Source: an uncultured Bacilli bacterium
GTDB taxonomy: Bacteria > Bacillota_I > Bacilli_A > RF39 > UBA660
Assembly: GCA_947632545.1 (NCBI GenBank)
Contig: CANRPP010000005.1
Coordinates: 1 to 56,043, forward strand
DNA: 56,043 nt
Reading direction: 5' to 3'
Position numbers and translations under genes: made by a program
The notes under the pieces: model-generated
The model's input: only the letters and a program-made list of their open reading frames with translations
Told to the model about the DNA's origin: nothing
Databases searched by the model: none
Part shown: piece after piece, positions 16,301 through 24,935 of the stretch
Layout: the number at the start of each line of letters is the position of its first letter
How positions within the stretch are numbered: the first letter of the stretch is position 1

Positions 16301-16945
16301 GACTTTTGTATTTGTATTCAATGTTTTATTAGCTTTTGGTTCATATATTGTTATTGTATTTGTATAGAATTTACCATTATAACTAATTGAATATAAGTAA
16401 ACTCCAGCTTTTGTAATATCGACATTACTAAGATCTAATTTTATTGCAGCTTTAACTTCATCTGATAATGCCTCTTGAATATATAGTGACACATCATTAG
16501 ATAATGTACTATTTATTTCATATGATAAAGATTTAAGAGTCATTGTATCAATATTTGGTAAAGGTTTAGCTTTAATATTTACAGTTCCATTATAAATTTT
16601 TTTATTATAAGTTATTGTAAAATTATAGCTACCAATTTCATTTATATTTACATTTGATGTATCAAGTTTTAATCTTTTAATAACAATATCATCTATATCT
16701 TCTGGATTAGCTAAATAATCTCTTACATCAACACTTAATGTATTATTTACTTCAAGTTCAACATCTTTTAATTTTATTTCATTATTTTTAAAATCAGAAA
16801 TTCGTACTTGATTAACTTGTAATTTTCCAACATTACTTTCTTCGAATTTTATCATATTAGGCATTATTAAACCACTTGTAATACATAATGCTCCAAGTAC
16901 TGTAAATGTACCAACAACAAGATGATTTAAATTCTTATCTTGCAT
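16280..16945 (-). CDS. Membrane-anchored protein with two tandem Ig-like domains
   Basis: 221 aa from ATG at 16945 (GGGAG ribosome site; in-frame GTGs at 16951 and 16957 are alternatives). A TM helix (about 8-30) is followed by two homologous repeats of about 70 aa. Each has LKDVELEVNNTLSVDV / LKSLSYEINSTLSNDV at the start, then LDTSNVNINEIGSYNF / LDLSNVDITKAGVYLY, and YNKKIYNGTVNI / YNGKFYTNTITI at the end, the pattern of bacterial Ig-like (DUF5011/Big) domains. It lacks a sorting signal. It is probably an extracytoplasmic spacer or adhesion protein; no partner is evident. Confidence 0.75.
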   Translation of the reverse strand: MQDKNLNHLVVGTFTVLGALCITSGLIMPNMIKFEESNVGKLQVNQVRISDFKNNEIKLKDVELEVNNTLSVDVRDYLANPEDIDDIVIKRLKLDTSNVNINEIGSYNFTITYNKKIYNGTVNIKAKPLPNIDTMTLKSLSYEINSTLSNDVSLYIQEALSDEVKAAIKLDLSNVDITKAGVYLYSISYNGKFYTNTITIYEPKANKTLNTNTKVEKEKGV

Positions 16946-17051
16946 ATACACTCCCACTCCTTATAAGAATTATATAATATCTTTCAATAACATTCAAGAA
17001 ATTTGTTGAAATTTGTTTTGTTTTGACATATACTTAACTTGAGGTGAAGAA

Positions 17052-17477
17052 ATGATCGGATTATGGGTATGTATATTTTTAGTATTACTTTTTATTGAAC
17101 TCATAACAGTTAATTTAGTAACTATTTGGTTTGCAGTTGGAGCATTAGGTGCAATAATAGCAACGTTTATAACAGATAATATTACAATTCAAATTATCAT
17201 ATTTATAATAGTAAGTATCATATCATTAATTATAACAAAACCATTTGTAAATAAGATTAGAAAAAGAAAAATAACTCCAACAAATTTAGATAGAGTTATA
17301 GGAAAAGAAGGAATAGTAACTAAAGATATAACAAAAAATTCATATGGGGAAGTAAAAGTAGATGGCAGTATATGGACTGCTGCTAGTAAAGAAAGAATTA
17401 AAAAGGATACTCAAGTAAAAGTTTTAAAAATAGATGGTGTAAAACTTATTGTTGAGAAAGTAAAGGAGGAAAAGTAA
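17052..17477 (+). CDS. NfeD-family membrane protein
   Basis: 141 aa with two to three TM helices (about 3-22, 24-43, 47-64) and a C-terminal OB-fold domain (about 75-138, RVIGKEGIVTKDI, GEVKVDGSIWTA, VKVLKIDGVKLIVE). This is the short NfeD form. NfeD proteins pair with SPFH proteins in membrane microdomains, and the next gene, starting at the very next base, is such a protein. GAGGTGA precedes the ATG. Confidence 0.92.
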   Translation: MIGLWVCIFLVLLFIELITVNLVTIWFAVGALGAIIATFITDNITIQIIIFIIVSIISLIITKPFVNKIRKRKITPTNLDRVIGKEGIVTKDITKNSYGEVKVDGSIWTAASKERIKKDTQVKVLKIDGVKLIVEKVKEEK

Positions 17478-18362
17478 ATGATTTTAACAATAATTATCAT
17501 TATCATCATAGTAGTAGCATTAGGTATAAAAATAGTACCACAATCAAAAGCTTATGTAGTTGAAAGATTAGGAGCATATGATAGAACAATGCAAACAGGA
17601 CTTAACTATAAAGTTCCAATAATTGATAGAATTGCAAATACTGTAAGTTTAAAAGAAATAGTAAAAGATTTTGATCCACAACCAGTTATTACAAAAGATA
17701 ATGTAACAATGCAAATTGATACAGTAGTATATTATCAAATAACAGATCCAAAGCTATATACATATGGAGTTGATAATCCGATTAGTGCAATTGAAAACTT
17801 AACAGCAACAACTCTACGTAATATAATAGGTGAACTTGAATTAGATGAAACTTTAACTTCTCGTGATATTATTAATTCTAAAATGAGATCTATTCTAGAT
17901 GAAGCAACTGATCCATGGGGAATTAAAGTTAATCGTGTAGAAGTAAAAAATATTTTACCACCTAGAGATATCCAAGAAGCAATGGAAAAACAAATGCGTG
18001 CAGAACGTGAAAGACGTGAAGCTATACTTAAAGCTGAAGGTGAGAAAAAATCTGCTATTTTAATTGCAGAAGGTGAAAAAGAAAGTGCAATCTTAAGAGC
18101 GGAGGCTAAAAAAGAAAGTCAAATAAAGGAAGCAGAAGGTGAGGCTGAAGCAATTGTTAAAATTAATAAAGCAACTGCAGAAGGATTAAAATTATTAAAA
18201 GATGCCAAAATGGATGATGCAGTATTGAAACTAAAGAGTTATGAAGCGTTAGTTGATGTAGCCAATGGTCAATCTACAAAAATTATTGTACCAAGTGATT
18301 TACAAAATCTAGCCACTATTGGTACTACTATAAAAGAAACAATTAAATCACCAAAAAAATAA
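17478..18362 (+). CDS. SPFH/Band-7 (stomatin/QmcA-like) protein
   Basis: 294 aa. An N-terminal hydrophobic anchor (about 2-19) is followed by the SPFH/Band-7 domain (about 22-180), including VVERLGAYDRTMQTGLNY, the TLRNIIGELELDETLTSR segment and WGIKVNRVEVKNI. A long Ala/Glu/Lys coiled coil follows (about 175-245). This is the slipin/QmcA subclass that forms membrane-bound oligomeric rings and partners NfeD, encoded immediately upstream. AGGAGG ribosome site overlaps the nfeD end. Confidence 0.95.
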   Translation: MILTIIIIIIIVVALGIKIVPQSKAYVVERLGAYDRTMQTGLNYKVPIIDRIANTVSLKEIVKDFDPQPVITKDNVTMQIDTVVYYQITDPKLYTYGVDNPISAIENLTATTLRNIIGELELDETLTSRDIINSKMRSILDEATDPWGIKVNRVEVKNILPPRDIQEAMEKQMRAERERREAILKAEGEKKSAILIAEGEKESAILRAEAKKESQIKEAEGEAEAIVKINKATAEGLKLLKDAKMDDAVLKLKSYEALVDVANGQSTKIIVPSDLQNLATIGTTIKETIKSPKK

Positions 18363-18384
18363 AGGTTCTTTGAGCCTTTTTATT
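18361..18384 (+). terminator. Rho-independent terminator
   Basis: AAAGGTTC / GAGCCTTT stem with a 3-nt loop and T tail, ending the NfeD/SPFH operon. Confidence 0.75.
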
Positions 18385-18433
18385 GTATTTTTAAAAAAAT
18401 TAAATTATAATTATATTTAGGGAAGGTGAGGTT

Positions 18434-19258
18434 ATGAAAGAATTTCTTGTAAATGAAAATTCAGAAAATAAAATTAATATAGAATATAAGTTACATGGTA
18501 TAAGAAAGGTTATAGTGCCTTATATATATGATGGATTACGTAAAGAAGGACACTTCAATGATGATATAATTGTAGATAATGTACATTATCCTAATTTTGC
18601 AGAAGCTTTAGTTGCAGTAGATAAAAATAATAATAAGTTTTTCTTTTCACTAGATACTTTATATGGAGAAACAAAGCTTAAAACAGACTTTTATAGTAGT
18701 AAATATAGTTGTATGATAGCAAAAGAAATTGATAAAGGACATTATAAATTATTTAATCCGTTGGACGATATCAATGGTGATCTATATATAAATAATGAAA
18801 ATATACTATGTGTTTATAAAGATTATAGAAAAACAGATTTAGTTTATTGTAATAGAAAAAAATCTAATGTAGAATATAGTTTAACAGTAGAAAATGATGA
18901 ATTATCAGATGAAGAAATAAATGAAATTTTAAATGTAAATAATAAAAATAATCCAACAACATTATTTGATTTTATTACTAATTTAAAATATGTTAAAGAT
19001 TTAGATAGATATACTACTATTTATATAGATGCTAAAAGTTGTAAAGGAACTATTGGAAAAATAAATATAAAACATGGTGTTTTAACAGATTATGATATAA
19101 AAGAACAAGATAAAAATTATAATTTAGATATAACTCAAGATACCGTAGTAGCAACACATAATAATTCAACTATTGAAGTAGATAAATTACCAGATAATTT
19201 ACAATCGATATATAAAAATAGTAAACAATTTTTAAAGAGCATAGAAAAAAAGCGTTAA
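18434..19258 (+). CDS. Protein of unknown function
   Basis: 274 aa, soluble and acidic, without signal peptide or TM. GGGAAGGTGAGG precedes the ATG. The middle (about residues 95-130) has a beta-rich stretch, and the C-terminus is helical (LPDNLQSIYKNSKQFLKSIEKK). I recognise no family. It is a single-gene unit between terminators, next to the NfeD/SPFH pair. Confidence 0.6.
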   Translation: MKEFLVNENSENKINIEYKLHGIRKVIVPYIYDGLRKEGHFNDDIIVDNVHYPNFAEALVAVDKNNNKFFFSLDTLYGETKLKTDFYSSKYSCMIAKEIDKGHYKLFNPLDDINGDLYINNENILCVYKDYRKTDLVYCNRKKSNVEYSLTVENDELSDEEINEILNVNNKNNPTTLFDFITNLKYVKDLDRYTTIYIDAKSCKGTIGKINIKHGVLTDYDIKEQDKNYNLDITQDTVVATHNNSTIEVDKLPDNLQSIYKNSKQFLKSIEKKR

Positions 19259-19273
19259 ATATAACGTTTTTTT
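19249..19273. terminator. Terminator between convergent genes
   Basis: Stem AAAGCGTTA / TAACGTTTT with flanking A-run and T-run, able to act in either direction. Confidence 0.7.
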
Positions 19274-19290
19274 CTATACTAAAAATACTA

Positions 19291-19704
19291 TTAAATAATA
19301 TTTTTTCTATATAAATCTACTATTTCTTCAAATTTCATACTTTGATTAGCAGGTGAACTACTAGGTAAATATATGGCTTTAATTCCAATATCTTTAGATA
19401 GATATTTATTATATAAATCAAAGGCTTTTTTACCAGTTGTACATATTTTAGTAATTTTACTATTTTTAATTAATTTATTTATATCATTGACTATAACATT
19501 TTTGATACTACTATCACTAGATCCAGTTATAGTACAACTTTTAATAACATCCCATAAAGCAATTTTATGTTTAATTAAAAACTTCTTTCTTTGATCTATT
19601 GATATAGGTATTTCTTCATTAAATATTACTGCTAAAATTTTAAAAAATCTATTTTGAGGATTAGCATAGTAAAATCCTATTTCTCTAGATTTAACACTTG
19701 GCAT
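19291..19704 (-). CDS. DNA-deoxyinosine glycosylase-like protein (UDG superfamily), start unresolved
   Basis: Matches the TIGR04274-type hypoxanthine-DNA glycosylases, which excise deaminated adenine. Motif 1 (LGSMPSVKSRE), GFYYANPQNRFFK, ALWDVIKSC and the C-terminal YLPSSSPANQSM motif are present. The first ATG is at 19704, but family similarity continues upstream in frame for at least 20 codons (VVHTIPPFY and EILILGS, to about 19764). That adds the first strand and the catalytic-pocket residues. The frame is open back to about 19806 without ATG, GTG or TTG and overlaps the end of the radical SAM gene. Either a non-AUG start (an ACG follows AAGGAG suitably), frameshifting or decay must be assumed. 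Confidence 0.8.
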   Translation of the reverse strand: MPSVKSREIGFYYANPQNRFFKILAVIFNEEIPISIDQRKKFLIKHKIALWDVIKSCTITGSSDSSIKNVIVNDINKLIKNSKITKICTTGKKAFDLYNKYLSKDIGIKAIYLPSSSPANQSMKFEEIVDLYRKNII

Positions 19705-19760
19705 ACTACCTAATATAAGTATTTCAGAATCACTATTATAAAATGGAGGTATTGTATGTA

Positions 19761-20699
19761 CTACTCTAGATTCTTTCCTTGATACGTTTCTCGTTTTACC
19801 ATCTCCTTATCAATATCATTTAAAACACAAAACTTTTTTGTTAGCCATCTTGGTTCTATTAGTTGTTCTAATTCTGGATCTCCAGTAATTCTATGAATTA
19901 CTATTTCACTTCTTAAATTTTCTAATTGATTAATAACAATATCTATATATTCATCTTTTGTTAAAACATGAAATTCTTTATTTCTATACATAATTTCTAA
20001 AGGAGTATCTTTTAAAATACTAAGCATATGTATTTTAATTCCTTGAATATCTAGTCTATTTAAATATTTTACAGTTTCAATCATATCTTCTTTGGTTTCA
20101 TAGGGAAGTCCATTTATAATATGAACTACTACATCTATATTTCTTTTTCTTAACTCTAAAACTGTTTTATTAAAACATTCTAGACTGCAGCATCTATTAA
20201 TAAGTTTAGCAGTCCTATCATGAATAGTTTGAAGACCAAGTTCAATAGTTAGATAAGTTCTTTTATTAATTTCTTCTAAATAATTAATACATTCACTACT
20301 AATAGAGTCAGGACGAGTGGCAATATTTAGACCAATAATATCTTCATTAGTTAAAATTGTCTCATAAACTTCTTTTAACTTATCTACAGGTGCATAAGTA
20401 TTTGTTCTAGCTTGGAAATAAGCAATATATTTAGCAGAAGGCCACTTTTTTTTATATATTTTTGTAACTTTTCTAAATTGTTTTAATAAATCATCTTTAG
20501 GATTACCCCCAAATTCTCCACTACCACTTTTAGAGCAATATATACAACCACCATATCCAACAGTACCATCTAAATTAGGACAAGAAAAGCCAGCATTTAA
20601 ACTTATCTTACATACTTTAGAATTAAATTTATGTTTATAAAAATAATCAAGAGTATGATATCTTTTATTATTATCACTATAAATAAATGGATTATCCAT
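19761..20699 (-). CDS. TIGR01212-type radical SAM protein (YtqA-like)
   Basis: 312 aa. The radical SAM cysteines are in the YtqA-type arrangement: CPNLDG, then GGCIYCS (Cys52 and Cys55 region), with GSGEFGG following. Elp3-like features include YFQARTNTYAP, the TRPDSIS strand, ELGLQT and HIINGLPYET. YtqA-family function is not firmly established; tRNA modification is suspected from its Elp3 similarity. In B. subtilis the homologue lies near leuS, as here. Its last codons overlap the reading frame of the downstream glycosylase. Confidence 0.88.
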   Translation of the reverse strand: MDNPFIYSDNNKRYHTLDYFYKHKFNSKVCKISLNAGFSCPNLDGTVGYGGCIYCSKSGSGEFGGNPKDDLLKQFRKVTKIYKKKWPSAKYIAYFQARTNTYAPVDKLKEVYETILTNEDIIGLNIATRPDSISSECINYLEEINKRTYLTIELGLQTIHDRTAKLINRCCSLECFNKTVLELRKRNIDVVVHIINGLPYETKEDMIETVKYLNRLDIQGIKIHMLSILKDTPLEIMYRNKEFHVLTKDEYIDIVINQLENLRSEIVIHRITGDPELEQLIEPRWLTKKFCVLNDIDKEMVKRETYQGKNLE

Positions 20700-20755
20700 A
20701 TTATCACCTGCTTCATATTATAGCACACCCTAAATATATTATAAAGATAAAATAA

Positions 20756-20784
20756 TTGACGAAATACTATGAATTTAGTAAAAT
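20756..20784 (+). promoter_or_regulatory. Sigma-A-type promoter of the VanY-like gene
   Basis: TTGACG (20756-20761) and TAAAAT (20779-20784), 17 bp apart, lie 26 bp upstream of the start codon. Confidence 0.7.
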
Positions 20785-20810
20785 GTAACTAGATAATGGA
20801 GGTTATAAAT

Positions 20811-21938
20811 ATGGCTACTAAAAGAAGATTTAAGTTAAAACCAGAAGCCTTAAATAAATTAAAAATAATAGGTATAGTATTAGGTATTGTTCTAGCGATA
20901 TTTATATTTTATAGATCTAATATAAATGATTTAAAAAGATTAGGTTATAGTGAAAAATCTGCTAATAAAATATTATTAAAATTTAAGAAAAAAGAAGTAA
21001 GTGCGCTTGGTAAAAATAAGACTTTAAATAAAGCTTTTGAAAGTGATGATTATATAGAAAAAAACTTTACAAGCTATTCTAAAATAGAATACCAAAATCA
21101 AAAAAATATAATTAAAAATATAAATAAATTATTAGAAAAAGGCTATAGTAATGAAGAAATATCATTAATTTTATCAAGAGGAGAAGATAAAGATGTATCT
21201 GAATTTGCTAAAAGGGCTAAAATAAGATATATAGAAGAATTTTTTACTGTAAGTTATTCAAAATTAAAAAATTATGATAGATATGTATCATATATGAATA
21301 ATTCTAGAGAAGATGAAGAAACTAGTGTTTTATATGTTAATCTTGACCTAGATAAAGAAGACTATCAAGAACCAAAACCAGTAGATGAATTTAGTTATAC
21401 TATGTTAGTTAATAAACATCATAGATTAGATAGAGAATTTATTCCTAGAGATTTAAAAGTTATTGATAAAGATTATGCTAGTGAAAAAGGTATGAAAGCT
21501 AATGCTACTGCGATAGCGCAAGCTAAAAAAATGATTGATGCTGCTAAAAAAGATGATAAACATCTTATCATTAATTCTGCCTATAGAAGTTTTAAAGACC
21601 AAGAAGAAATAGTTGAAACATATCAAAACTTATATGGAGAAAGCTATGTAGAAAAATATGTTTTAAAACCAGGATATTCTGAACATCAAACAGGATTAGG
21701 AATAGATTTTGGAAGTACTGATACTAATATATTTATTGAAAGTGATGAATATAAATGGATGGAAGATAATTGTTATAAATATGGATTTATTCATAGATTT
21801 AAAACAAAATATGAAGATATTACAGAAATAAAAAATGAAGCATGGCACTATAGGTATGTAGGTAAAAAAATAGCTAAATACATCTATGATAATGATATAA
21901 CCCTTGAAGAATATTATGCTAAATTTATAGAAAAATAG
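20811..21938 (+). CDS. D-alanyl-D-alanine carboxypeptidase, VanY/M15B type, membrane-anchored
   Basis: 375 aa from the ATG at 20811 (GGAGG just upstream; an in-frame ATG at 20796 overlaps that site). Basic N-terminus, TM helix (about 17-36), a helical region of about 110 aa, and a C-terminal VanY domain (about 200-360). The zinc residues are in SEHQTGLGIDF (His and Asp) and AWHYRYVG (His), with NSAYRSFKDQ ahead. It would trim the terminal D-Ala from peptidoglycan stems outside the cell. Lone gene with its own promoter and terminator. Confidence 0.93.
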   Translation: MATKRRFKLKPEALNKLKIIGIVLGIVLAIFIFYRSNINDLKRLGYSEKSANKILLKFKKKEVSALGKNKTLNKAFESDDYIEKNFTSYSKIEYQNQKNIIKNINKLLEKGYSNEEISLILSRGEDKDVSEFAKRAKIRYIEEFFTVSYSKLKNYDRYVSYMNNSREDEETSVLYVNLDLDKEDYQEPKPVDEFSYTMLVNKHHRLDREFIPRDLKVIDKDYASEKGMKANATAIAQAKKMIDAAKKDDKHLIINSAYRSFKDQEEIVETYQNLYGESYVEKYVLKPGYSEHQTGLGIDFGSTDTNIFIESDEYKWMEDNCYKYGFIHRFKTKYEDITEIKNEAWHYRYVGKKIAKYIYDNDITLEEYYAKFIEK

Positions 21939-21960
21939 TATCATATGATACTATTTTTTT
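21935..21960 (+). terminator. Rho-independent terminator
   Basis: A perfect 20-nt palindrome (ATAGTATCAT / ATGATACTAT) followed by seven T. On the opposite strand it also lies just past the small minus-strand gene. Confidence 0.85.
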
Positions 21961-22123
21961 AGAAACAATTATTATGATTGTTATTATTACCGTTATTAAA
22001 ACCTGAGAATAAGAAGAATATTATAATAACTACTATTATGATAGCCCAAGCCCAACCAGAACCAAAGTTATCATTATTATTGTTATTTTGGTAATATGGG
22101 TATGGGTATGGATATACGTACAT
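21959..22123 (-). CDS. 54-aa YjcZ-like small hydrophobic protein
   Basis: A short gene with a strong ribosome site (AAAGGAGAG) eight bases before its ATG at 22123. The product starts MYVYPYPYPYYQ, continues with an Asn run, then a single hydrophobic helix (GWAWAIIIVVIIIFFLF, about 23-39), and ends Asn/Gly/His-rich with a Cys. The composition resembles the YjcZ/YczN small sporulation-associated proteins of Bacillus. That assignment rests on composition and on the sporulation genes elsewhere in the window, so it is tentative. Confidence 0.65.
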   Translation of the reverse strand: MYVYPYPYPYYQNNNNNDNFGSGWAWAIIIVVIIIFFLFSGFNNGNNNNHNNCF

Positions 22124-22225
22124 AAAACACTCTCCTTTCTATGTATTATATTAATAAAAGTATTAATTTAATATAATAATAACCTAACTTATTATAAAAA
22201 TATTATAAATAGTAATTTAATTCAC

Positions 22226-22254
22226 TTGGAAATATAATATTTTTATGGTATTAT
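22226..22254 (+). promoter_or_regulatory. Probable sigma-A promoter of the GH31 gene
   Basis: TTGGAA (22226-22231) and TATTAT (22249-22254), 17 bp apart, lie 31 bp before the start codon. Confidence 0.55.
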
Positions 22255-22285
22255 TATACTAGAATAAAATAGGGAAGGTGTTTAT

Positions 22286-24706
22286 ATGTATCCACTAGGT
22301 AAGCAGTTTGAGATAGACTCAAAAAATGCATTATCAGAGATAAAGACAATTTATAAGGGTACTAATTATAGAATTAGCATTATAACAGAACGTGTTGTAA
22401 GACTAGAATACAGCCCTAATGGTAATTTTGTTGATGCACCTACCCAACTTATAAGAAATAGAAATTTAGGTTTCCCAGAATTTAGAGTTAATCAAGACGC
22501 TAATTATATAGAAATTGTAACAAGATATTTTAAACTTACATATTATAAAAGACAACCTTTTGAGGGTACTAAAATAGATCCAATGAAAAATTTAAAAATA
22601 ACTTTAATGTCTAATGAGAAAGATAGACAAAGAGACTGGTATTATCTTCATCCAGAAGCTAGAAATATGGATGGAAATATGGTTTCTGTAGATGTCCCTG
22701 TAAATAAAATGTTAAATAAAGGATTGTATTCACTAGAAGGATTTGCCAGTATAAATGATACTCCAAACAAAATATTAAATTCAGATGGAACTTTAGTAGA
22801 TAGACCTCTAAATACAATAGATATCTATGTATTTATGTATGATAAAGATTATAGACAAGCTCTACTTGATTATTTTAAAATGACAGGTTTTCCAGAATTA
22901 ATTCCAAGATATGCATTAGGTAACTGGTGGAGTAGAAATACAGATTATGATGATGAAAAGTTAGATGAATTAGTAAAACATTTTGAAAAAAAGAAAATAC
23001 CTTTATCAATACTTTTATTAGATAATGATTGGCATTATAGAAATGTAGGAGTTAATAAAGGTCTAAAAAGTGGATTTACATTTAATAAAAGTTTATTTCC
23101 TGATCCTAAAAAAACATTAGATAAACTTCATTCTAAAAATATTAGAGTTGGTTTAAATATTAATCCTAGTGAAGGTATATTTCCTCATGAAAATACTTAC
23201 AAGCAAGCAGCTAACTATTTAAATATAGAAAATAATAAGATTATTACATTTGACCCCTTAAATCCTAAACTAATGGATGTCTATTTTAAAATATTTCTTC
23301 ATCCATTAGAAAAATTAGGAGTAGATTTCTTCTGGAATGATTATAAAGGAGATGGAAATCTTACAAAATTATGGTTTAATAATCATTACTTATATCTTGA
23401 TTCTTCAAGAACACCAGAAAAAAGAGGTATGTTATTATCTAGAGGTGGAATTTATGCTGCTCATAGATATCCTATTCTTTATGGAGGAAGTAGTGAAATA
23501 AGTTGGGAAGAATTAAAAAAACTTCCAGGCTATTATTTAAATGCTGCTAATATTGGAGTATCATTTTGGTCTCATGATGTAGGTGGAAATCATGGTGGTG
23601 TAGAAGAAAGTGAATTATATATTAGATATTTAGAATTAAGTGTTTTCTCACCAATATTAAGATTTCATTCAGCTAGAGGGCCATATTATAAAAAAGAACC
23701 TTGGTTATGGGATCCAAAAACTCAAAGTATCGCAACAGATTATTTAAGACTTAGACATAGATTAATACCATATATATACACTGAAGCATATAATTATACA
23801 AAATCAGGTATACCTATTATTCAACCATTTTATTATAATTATATGTGGACATATGATGATGATTTATATAAAAATCAATATTACTTTGGTTCACAACTAC
23901 TAGTATGTCCTATTCTTACTAAAAAAGATCCTGTAATGAATAGAACTATACATCGTTTCTTTATACCAGAAGGTACATGGTATGACTTTATAACTGGTAA
24001 TAAATTTCCAGGTAATAAAAAATATGTAGCTTTTTATAAAGAAGAAGACTATCCAGTCTTTGCACATGCAGGTTCTATTATTCCATTATCTAATAGAAGT
24101 GATTATAATAATACTGGAATTCCTACAGATTTAGAAATTCATATATTTCCAGGTGTATCAAATACATATAATTTATATGATGATGATGGTATTACATCAC
24201 TATATAAAAGTGGTTACTTCTTAAAGACATCAATAGACTATAACTATTTAAAAAATAATTATACAGTAATATTTAGATCTATAGAAGGTAAAAGTGGTAT
24301 AGTTCCCCCTAAAAGAAATTATAAAGTTGTTTTTAGAAATACCAAACAAGCTGATAACGTAACTGCCTTTTATAATACAGAAAAATTTGATGTAAAAAGT
24401 TATGTTGATGAAAACGACTTTATTGTAGAAGTAAAAGATGTTCCAACTATTGGTCAATTAACAATAAGTTGTAAAGGTAAAGACATAGAAATAGATGCAG
24501 TAAGAGTTATTAATAATGATATTAAAAGTATTATTCTAGACTTACAAATTAATACTTATTTAAAGGAAGATATTGCAAATATTATGTTTAGTGATTTAAC
24601 TGTTCCTAAAAAGAGAATTGAAATAAGGAAATTAAGAAAAAAAGGTTTATCTAGACAATATATGAATTTATTTTTAAAATTACTTGAATATATTAGTGAA
24701 TTTTAG
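22286..24706 (+). CDS. Glycoside hydrolase family 31 (alpha-glucosidase-type)
   Basis: 806 aa, cytoplasmic (no signal peptide). An N-terminal beta-sandwich (about 1-200) precedes the TIM barrel, starting at ALGNWWSRNTDYDDEKL. The likely nucleophile is Asp352 in FFWNDYKGDG and the acid/base Asp431 in FWSHDVGGNHGG, with RFHSARGP and the LRHRLIPYIYT segment. C-terminal beta domains end with a helical extra segment (about 735-806). GH31 enzymes retain configuration and release alpha-linked glucose or xylose; the specificity cannot be told. No transporter is adjacent, so intracellular oligosaccharide turnover is likely. GGGAAGGTG precedes the ATG. Confidence 0.94.
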   Translation: MYPLGKQFEIDSKNALSEIKTIYKGTNYRISIITERVVRLEYSPNGNFVDAPTQLIRNRNLGFPEFRVNQDANYIEIVTRYFKLTYYKRQPFEGTKIDPMKNLKITLMSNEKDRQRDWYYLHPEARNMDGNMVSVDVPVNKMLNKGLYSLEGFASINDTPNKILNSDGTLVDRPLNTIDIYVFMYDKDYRQALLDYFKMTGFPELIPRYALGNWWSRNTDYDDEKLDELVKHFEKKKIPLSILLLDNDWHYRNVGVNKGLKSGFTFNKSLFPDPKKTLDKLHSKNIRVGLNINPSEGIFPHENTYKQAANYLNIENNKIITFDPLNPKLMDVYFKIFLHPLEKLGVDFFWNDYKGDGNLTKLWFNNHYLYLDSSRTPEKRGMLLSRGGIYAAHRYPILYGGSSEISWEELKKLPGYYLNAANIGVSFWSHDVGGNHGGVEESELYIRYLELSVFSPILRFHSARGPYYKKEPWLWDPKTQSIATDYLRLRHRLIPYIYTEAYNYTKSGIPIIQPFYYNYMWTYDDDLYKNQYYFGSQLLVCPILTKKDPVMNRTIHRFFIPEGTWYDFITGNKFPGNKKYVAFYKEEDYPVFAHAGSIIPLSNRSDYNNTGIPTDLEIHIFPGVSNTYNLYDDDGITSLYKSGYFLKTSIDYNYLKNNYTVIFRSIEGKSGIVPPKRNYKVVFRNTKQADNVTAFYNTEKFDVKSYVDENDFIVEVKDVPTIGQLTISCKGKDIEIDAVRVINNDIKSIILDLQINTYLKEDIANIMFSDLTVPKKRIEIRKLRKKGLSRQYMNLFLKLLEYISEF

Positions 24707-24724
24707 TATACTAAATACAATGTT

Positions 24725-24922
24725 TTAAATATTGGTAGTAGTAGTAATATTATTTTCTATTTAAGAGAGTTTACGTATGCTGAAAGTAAATATAGAAAAA
24801 ATATGAACTTGACTATCTTTAAGTATTTTGGGTAAGACCATTATCTCTATTAAGTGCATAGAAATATGAATTAAGGTGGTACCGCGAATTTTCGTCCTTA
24901 TTATAAGGGCGTTTTTTATTTT
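24725..24922 (+). promoter_or_regulatory. T-box riboswitch (Leu) controlling the leuS operon
   Basis: Stem I occupies about 24760-24830. Aligned with the tyrosine T-box at 38280, the specifier is TTG (24809-24811); the overlapping CTT also encodes Leu. The T-box core AAGGTGGTACCGCG is at 24873-24886. A terminator stem CGTCCTT / AAGGGCG (24893-24911) is followed by TTTTTT. Uncharged tRNA-Leu would stabilise the antiterminator and allow transcription of the membrane protein and leuS. Together with the promoter this accounts for the whole gap after the GH31 gene. Confidence 0.93.
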
Positions 24923-24935
24923 ATAGGAGGATTTC

